Shown: positions 57,619-64,000 of the stretch, piece by piece
How the letters are laid out: every line of letters starts with the position of its first letter
How positions within the stretch are numbered: position 1 is the first letter of the stretch
NCBI GenBank assembly: GCA_907163345.1
Contig: CAJQUN010000024.1
Span: 4,216,001-4,280,000, forward strand
Direction of reading: 5' to 3'
DNA length: 64,000 nucleotides
Source of the DNA: Haberlea rhodopensis
Taxonomy: Eukaryota; Streptophyta; Magnoliopsida; Lamiales; Gesneriaceae
The notes under the pieces: generated by a model
Told to the model about the DNA's origin: nothing
Databases searched by the model: none
What the model saw: only the letters and a program-made list of their open reading frames with translations
Position numbers and translations under genes: made by a program

Positions 57619-58274
57619 CTGCAAATGCATGTAAGAAAGCAAGCAAACGCGCAAGAGAGATGGGATCTTTCAGCTGTGCTTGAACCAAAATAGTTTGAAC
57701 ATATCCTTAAATATCTGCATTAGATTTGGATATTTATGGTTTATAGTCATTTTCTCCTGAATTTATTTCCTCAAATTTGAAATTGAACTTCTTAATATAC
57801 TACAAAGTACAAATAATGACCAGAGAATTCAAAGCAATGATTAATCTTTTACTGTAATATAAAACTTAATACTTATCGTGTTAAAATTCTAATAATCATT
57901 AAATGTAATCAAATTTAGCATTCAAATGTTTATCCTTTTAATAGTCAAATGACATTTCACAATTCAATAATTAATTAAATCCCCATTTGAGTTGCCCAAC
58001 ATTTCTGATTAATTATATATTTAAATTCATAATTAAGTTTTTGATTTTAATCATTCAATTTGGCCATTCAATTAGTAATAGGTAATCTGATAAAATAAAT
58101 AAATAAGCATATGTAATTATAATTTTTCTTTTAATTTAATAATGCTATTGATCCAGTATTAACAATTGAAGTTTTTCTGCCATTACAATTAATTTTCATT
58201 TAATTTGGGCTGCTCATCATTCAATGCATTTATTGTAAATTTGTCAATATATTTAACTTAGGATAAAAAGCATA

Positions 58275-59455
58275 AAAACTCCATGTTAGATCAAGCCAAG
58301 ATTTGATAATGCCCAGATTAGGTCATGCCAAGGTTAGGTCGCCCAGGTTAGATCATGACAGATTTAGACCATGTCAGTTTTATATCAGGCGAGGGTCAGA
58401 TCATGCTAATGTTAGGCCTTGTCAGTGTTAGATTATGACAATGTTAGATCATTCCAATATTAGGTCATGCCAATGTTAGATGATGCCAAAGTTAGATCAT
58501 GCCAAGGTTAAGTCATGCCCAGATTAGGTTATGCCAAGGTTAGGTCATGCCCAGATTTGGCCATGCCAAGGTTAGATCAGGCCAATGTTAGATCAAGCCA
58601 ATGTTACATCGTGACATATTTAAATCATGTCATAACATTGGCATGACCTAATCTGGGTATGACCTAACCTTGGCATGACCTAATCTTGGCAAGATCTAAC
58701 CTTGTCATGATCAAAAAATGGAATGACAGAACATGGTATGATCTAATCCTCGCCTGATCTAATATGGGCATGATCTAAACTTGTCATGATGTAAGCTTGC
58801 TTGATCTAACTTTGGCATGACCTAATATGGGCACGATCTAAAATGGGCATTATCTAGCTTAGGATTGCCTATCAGTTGCATGATCTAACTCTCGCCTGAT
58901 CTAATACTGACATGATCTCAATATTAGGTCATGCCAATGTTAGATCATGCCAATGTTAAATCAAGCCCAGATTAGGTTATGCCAAGGTTAGTGCATGTCC
59001 AGATTTGGTCATGCCAAGGTTAGGTCAGGTCAATGTTAGATCAAGCCAATGTTACGTCGTGACATTTTTAAATCTTGTCATAAATTGGCATGAGCTAATC
59101 TGTGTATGACCTAACATTGGCATGACTTAATCTTTGCATGACCTAAATTTGGCATGATCTAACTTTGGCATGATCAAACACTGTTATGACAGAACATGGT
59201 ATGATCTAACCATCGCCTGATCTAATATGGGCATGATCTAACCTATTCATGATGTAATCTTTGCTTGATCTAACATTGGCATGACCTAATATGGGAATGG
59301 TCTAAACTGGGCATTATCTAGCATTAGGATGGCCTAACATTTGCATGATCTAACTTCGCCTGATCTAACACTGACATGATCTAAACCTGTCATGATCTGA
59401 CATTGGCTTGACTAATATTGGCATGATCTAAGGGCATGATCTAACATTGATATTA
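58275..59455. repeat. 16-bp minisatellite double foldback, unit F
   Basis: F-R-F-R arrangement as in E, followed by the longest AAT/GAT microsatellite of the six units (59477-59507). Confidence 0.8.
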
Positions 59456-59726
59456 CTTTTGAATAAATGTACACGAATAATAATAATAATGATAATAATA
59501 ATAATAAGGCTCGGGGTACACATCTTCGGAATGAGTTGTTCTGCTTCGAGGTACATTACGTGTTTGTAATAATAATAAATAATTGTAATAACAAAAATAA
59601 TAATAACAATTGTATCATCCTGCTAGGGGTACGTGAACTGCCACGATCATGGCCCGACGAGAATGTGCACGAAAAATTTGCACCTGCTATTCACCATAAA
59701 TGCACACAATAACTTTGATCACGCGG

Positions 59727-59948
59727 CACTAGTAGAAAAATCGACTTTAGTGACACTAAAAAGCGTCGCGAAATGTGGTTATAGTGACACTTTTACGTTT
59801 AGTGATGCTTGCTTGAGGCGTCGCGTAGGTGAGTGTTTCAATAGTAATGTAGATAGTGATGCTTGAAATAGTCACGAAAAGACCATATTCACGTCGCTTT
59901 AAAGCGTCACTATAACATACATACATATTGAAACACCCACCTACATAA
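59727..59948 (+). mobile_element. CACTA-like terminus with hairpin, unit F
   Basis: As in unit A, with several GTGACG motifs changed to GTGATG or GTGACA. Confidence 0.58.
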
Positions 59949-60253
59949 CGCTTTAAACTACCGTCATGAAAACAAAAGTGTACTATATATATTTCAAACA
60001 CACTACACTTAATTGCAACACAATAACCTAAAAGCTGTTTTTTTCCTTCGTTTTTCGAGCTTATACATATAAAAACAAATTAAAAGCAAAAATCTGTATT
60101 AACTTAAAATCATGAAACCTGTCACAAAATTATATCCAATGTTAAAGCATAAATGACAAAAAACTAGTAAAATTAAAATAAAGTTGAATAAAAGTTAGTA
60201 CAATTATCAAAGTTATTGCAATCGTTTCAAGTAGTTCGCACAAACTATCAAAG

Positions 60254-60339
60254 TCATCATCTTGGACATCTACCAAGTAGTTCACACATACTATCTAGAT
60301 ATTCTTGCTCCATTCGACTCTTTTCAAGCTTTGGGATCC
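60254..60339 (-). pseudogene. HDDC2-like exon fragment, unit F (cut by LTR)
   Basis: Only the C-terminal part of the fragment (PKLEKSR onwards on the minus strand) remains left of the LTR edge at 60340. Confidence 0.5.
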
Positions 60340-61836
60340 TGATCGCTTTTATTTTAAACAGTTATTTCGAGCGATTCTACCGCAAGTGCACGGTTTCAAG
60401 TTTTAGTATAATGATCTAGAAGTAAGGATTGTCGAACCCACGAGGACTAGTAGTAATTACCAAATTTAACTAGTTTTCTATATTTAACCTACGAAATTGG
60501 TTGAAAGATGGACTAATTTTATCAACTCCAATATTCAACGCACCACAGAGAATTAAGATAATAAACAGTAGAGATAAATATCGAGACTTCGGTTCACTTG
60601 AGTAATCCCCCACAATTTACCTACTAGTTCTAATTAAAATTAATGCATCTAAGGTGACAAGTTTTCCGATTATATCCAATATACTCTCTCGAGCTATATT
60701 AAACCTAACACTGAATTGCAGTAAGTAACTCTCGTTCACTTATTTAACAATTCAATGTTGCATACGTTCTATGAAAACCCTTAGCCTTCGATTACTAGAT
60801 ATATATAGCTATCACTCGTGTATTTGACGTCATCTCTCGATCTCGGTCTGAAATCCACGGTTTATGTTATTGGTTCCGTTTTACAAAATCATCTCTCGAT
60901 CTCAATTGCAAACTAACAACATTCAAAGAGTAGCTAATTCTTCAAAAGCATTAACAGCATAACATAAACTCAAAAATAACAAAAACTCAATCAAAAACTA
61001 GAATTAAAACTGTGGGTTCATACACAAGATCCCCTTGTCTCGATAACAAACTTAGCCTAGCATATTAACGGAAAAACAACGTTTTATAATATCTAACAAC
61101 ATTATAAAATTGGAATTCGAAAATAAAACTAAACAAAAGTTCAGAAATACTAGTAAACACTCGATGTTGAATCGTGCGTCGATCCGTTGTTCCCGTCTCT
61201 AGCTGCGTTCCTTGAATCATCTTGAATGAATCTTCTCTTCCAAAGGGTGGCTGCCTATCCAGAGGTGAAAGAACCCTTCTAATGACCTAAAAACCTCTTT
61301 TTATATGTCTCCTCCCGAGCCCAAAGAATCTGGTACCAAAAATAGTCCCAAAACTTAATTAAGGAAGTTTTTAATTCTGGAACTCTGCACGCGATCGATT
61401 TCTTCAAAATAGGCAATCGATCGCCTTCAGCTTTTTCTCCTCGGCGATCGGTCTCTCAAGATAGGCGATCGATCGCCTATATGTTCTGCCCCAAGGCGAT
61501 CGATCGCCTGATTTGTTGCCATCGATCGCCTATCGCTTGAAAAATTCCACGAGCTCACTGGCTTCAGGCGATCGATCTCTTCGAAATAGGCGATCGATCG
61601 CCTGAGTCTTTTATCGATTTTTTAAGTCATTTTGACATCTTTTCCCACGGGTTGCCTCGTACTGTCATAGTTCCACCTCCTAGTCCATAAAACGGGGTTT
61701 TTCCAGTATTTCTTGCACTTCTGCTGGATTCCTGGAAATACAACAAAACACAACCAAAAGTATAAAATCTTCCAAGAATCACTATAAAAATCGCAAGAAA
61801 TATATGCAAATATAAGTGTAAAAATGACACTTATCA
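60340..61836 (-). repeat. 3' LTR of the Athila/Tat-like element
   Basis: 1497 bp. The minus strand starts TGATAAGTGTCATTTTTACA and the plus strand starts TGATCGC. Contains GCAAGTGCACGG and GAACCCACGAGGAC (60378-60448), typical of this LTR type. Palindrome cluster at 61389-61602. Confidence 0.82.
61389..61602. repeat. Cluster of GGCGATCGATCGCC palindromes in the Athila/Tat-like LTR
   Basis: About eight complete or partial copies, for example AGGCGATCGATCGCCT near 61465, 61495 and 61588, with half-decayed copies (GCGATCGATTTC, GCGATCGGTCTC) between them. Confidence 0.88.
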
Positions 61837-61849
61837 ACTCCCCCAAACT
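61837..61849 (-). other. Polypurine tract
   Basis: The minus strand has AAGTTTGGGGGAGT directly before the LTR start TGATAAG. A second similar tract (AAGTTTGGGGGGG) lies at about 63184-63198. Confidence 0.8.
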
Positions 61850-63200
61850 TAGCTCTTGATCGTCCTCGAGCAAGAATAAAATCAAAAACAGTGAATTCAC
61901 AACAGATAAGTGACATGGATCATTTCGTGCTCGTATGTTTATCTCAGACTTTTACTCATACTACAACAAAGAATCCTTCAAATTGTTGGACACAAAGTGT
62001 TTTCTCTTTAAGTCAAATAACAGTTTCAAATTCGGAACGTGTGTGTGTGCTGTTGTCAATCCCAAGTATCATACAATTATCATAGATCAAAACAGTGTTA
62101 ATCAATAACAATCAAGATTTTTCATCGAGAATCTCATAAACCTAGTTTTCAAGCACTTCTCCACTAATGTAATCAATTCCTAGACTTGGATCAAAAGGAC
62201 TTTTAAAGCTTATAATGTTAGGCCTTTTGGTGTCGGGTACAAAGAAAAGATAGGATAAGCGCAAAGAAGAGAGTATAATCTTTTACAATTCAATTGTTTC
62301 GCACACATCGAGCTTCTCTTCTTTTTCTTTTATAGCCTTGGCCACTTTGGGTCTTATATGTTTATTTTTTTTTTATTTTTTTTATTTTTTTTCAAGGATC
62401 TTTGTCTATCCTTTTCTTTTTCTCATTCACAAGCTCTTTTCACAATAAGCTCATCAACTATAAACATCTATGTGCATCTAATGAAATTCATTATACTCCC
62501 TTGGGTGAGGATAAGATTTTTTTTTTTTCAAAATTTTTTATTTTTTTTGGCTAAACAAGGTAGGTATAATGAGTTTATCAACAAATGTCGAATGGTGGCT
62601 AATTTCCATTCTTATTCAATCAAGCTCAAAGTTGGACACTAGGGAAAGATGTAAATAAGGTAGGCTTGAAAGGCTCAAACGTTACAAAGATCGCCTAAAT
62701 CATATCCAAGTCTAGTTCATAATTATAAAAATTTCGCCTCAAAGTGCCATCATCAAATAAGTTCTATGATTACTCTAAGATGCTCAAGACATGTCATCAA
62801 GTTCACACCTATCATCACTACTTCAAAAGTAATCAACAAGTTTATGACTCAATGTGCTCAAATTATTCCTCATTTTCAACATGTCAACTCGACTCAAAAT
62901 ATTCACAACATGTTTACAATCATCAAGATTCAAGTCATAAGTAGAGTAAACTAATATCATCATAGCATGGAGTCACTACTTTTAATCCAATTACACTAAA
63001 AACAATTTTTCAGGCTCTTCATCGGACTCATCAATATTATGCTAAAATCAAAGATTCCACAGCAGTAGACATGTTCAAACGCACAATTAAACAAATTCAA
63101 CTCAGCACAAACACCATTCACTCCTTAAACAAAAGCAAAAACAAAATTCCCATCTCCACATATCATATCATAGTTAACCAATTACCCCCCCAAACTTAAG
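61850..63200 (-). other. Long 3' non-coding region of the Athila/Tat-like element
   Basis: About 1.35 kb between two purine tracts with no supported ORF; T-rich runs near 62365 and 62520. Aligns with 889-1800. Some elements of this group carry an env-like ORF downstream of pol; none is visible here. Confidence 0.6.
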
Positions 63201-64000
63201 TAATACATTGTCCTCAATGTAGTGAACAGGAAGAAATAATAGGATGTACACAATGACTTTTGATAGACAAAGATAAGAGTGAAATTTATCGAAGGCAAAT
63301 ACTACTGCTAGAAGTTCTTTCTCAGTGGTGGCATAGTTCTGTTGTGCCTCATTTAACGTTCTACTAGCATAGTAAATAGTGTGAAATACCTTATTCCTTC
63401 TTTGTCCCAATACTGCGCCGACAGCTGTGTCACTTGCATCACACATCAACTCAAATGGTATATCCCAGTCAGGTGCTATCAAAATAGGTGCTGTGACCAA
63501 TCTCTCCTTTAGTGTCTCAAATGCCTGCAAGCAATCAGCATTAAAATCAAATGGTGCTTCTTTAGTCAACAAGTGAGATAAAGGTTTTGAAATTTGAGAA
63601 AAATCCTTTATAAATCGTCTATAGAACCCAGCATGGCCTAAGAAACTGCGAATTCCCTTCACTGATACTGGTGGAGGTAGTTCCTGTATCACTTGTACCT
63701 TTGCTCGATCCACTTCAATACCCTTTTGGGATATTTTATGGCCCAAGACTATTCCTTCTTTTACCATGAAGTGACACTTCTCCCAGTTTAGTACTAAGCT
63801 GTTCTCCTCACACCTTGTCAATACGAGATCAAGATTATGCAGACATGCATCAAATGAATTTCCAAACACAGAAAAATCATCCATGAATACTTCTAAAAAC
63901 ATTCCTACCATGTCATGGAATATCGACATCATGCATCGTTGAAACGTAGCCGGTGCATTACATAACCCAAAAGGCATTCTCCTAAATGCAAATGTACCAT
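63174..64000 (-). pseudogene. pol: Reverse transcriptase-RNase H fragment, Athila/Tat-like (3' deleted, 5' beyond window)
   Basis: Minus strand, open from the window edge: FRRMPFGLCNAPATF, RT active-site motif FMDDFSVFG (63861-63886), thumb region FLGHAGFYRRFIKDFS, then the RNase H start (LMCDASDTAVGAVLGQ) and KFHSYLCLSKVIVYI. There the normal RNase H sequence ends abruptly and the frame continues into the pre-tract region, stopping at 63174-63176. The catalytic RT residues visible are intact, but loss of the RNase H end and integrase would prevent a complete life cycle. Confidence 0.85.

Larger units (their letters stand above)
54206..58267. repeat. Tandem unit E (uninterrupted)
   Basis: Fifth copy, 4062 bp, the longest uninterrupted unit and the best reference for the full structure. 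It has a 27-bp local duplication near 56940-56990 (ACAACAATATTATTCTTGA repeated). In the block near 56570-56730 it shares variants with unit A, not with B to D. Confidence 0.88.
58268..60339. repeat. Tandem unit F (truncated by LTR insertion)
   Basis: Sixth copy. It is cut within the HDDC2-like exon at GGGATCC by the LTR starting at 60340. The rest presumably lies beyond the retroelement, outside the window. It shares with E the variants near TTAGGATTGCCTATCA (58860), so E and F are the closest pair in the minisatellite. Confidence 0.85.
60340..64000 (-). mobile_element. Athila/Tat-like Ty3/gypsy element, minus strand, 5' part outside the window
   Basis: 3' LTR 60340-61836, polypurine tract 61837-61849, long 3' non-coding region to about 63240, then RNase H and RT running off the right edge. 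The 3' region 62160-63200 aligns with 900-1800, so the remnant at the left end of the window is the same family. Integrase and the end of RNase H are missing: coding sequence passes directly into the pre-tract region near 63240. Probable 5-bp target GATCC at 60335-60339; its partner is outside the window. Confidence 0.82.

Overview
The window looks like repeat-dense nuclear DNA of a flowering plant. The evidence is Ty3/gypsy LTR retrotransposons of plant type (tRNA-iMet primer sites, 1.5-2.5 kb LTRs, 5-bp target duplications), a non-autonomous hAT element, CACTA-like termini, and fragments of plant genes with spliceosomal intron borders. I cannot name the species. Almost no intact host gene is present. 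The only credible open gene is a short C2H2 zinc-finger protein at 4561-4971.

Layout. Positions 1-3650 are a pile-up of broken LTR retrotransposons: an LTR/primer-site end, an LTR fragment, and an Athila/Tat-like minus-strand remnant that keeps gag, protease and the integrase tail. Positions 3650-8304 hold the C2H2 gene, a decayed J-domain gene and AT-rich DNA. From 8305 to 60339 the window is one large tandem array of six head-to-tail units, A to F (net lengths about 3.6, 3.8, 4.0, 4.0, 4.1 and at least 2.1 kb), opened up by later insertions. Each unit contains, in order: a foldback built from a 16-bp minisatellite (forward arm, then inverted arm); an AAT microsatellite and a conserved GC-richer block; a CACTA-like terminus followed by a hairpin; then antisense exon fragments resembling an HD-domain nucleotidase (HDDC2-like) and the Hsp70 nucleotide exchange factor Fes1, with splice borders still visible.

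Insertions into the array. Unit B carries a complete but mutated Ty3/gypsy element (15632-24348, TSD AAGTT). Unit C carries a sister family (27950-39325, TSD GTTAT) whose 5' LTR was itself hit by another element now reduced to a solo LTR (29274-31816, TSD ATATT). Unit D carries a hAT element (40170-40999, TSD AGATCAGG) and a minus-strand Ty3/gypsy element (43332-52867, TSD CATAG) with an extra coiled-coil ORF upstream of gag. Unit F is cut at 60340 by a minus-strand Athila/Tat-like element (LTR 60340-61836) that runs off the window; its reverse transcriptase is present but the integrase region is deleted.

Two patterns stand out. First, the composite tandem unit itself: minisatellite foldback plus transposon terminus plus captured exons, copied six times with mosaic variation. 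Second, clusters of the palindrome GGCGATCGATCGCC and close variants occur inside the LTRs of at least four retrotransposon families here, whose surrounding LTR sequence is otherwise different. Three of those families also share a second imperfect palindrome, GGTACGT...ACGTACG, downstream of the first.
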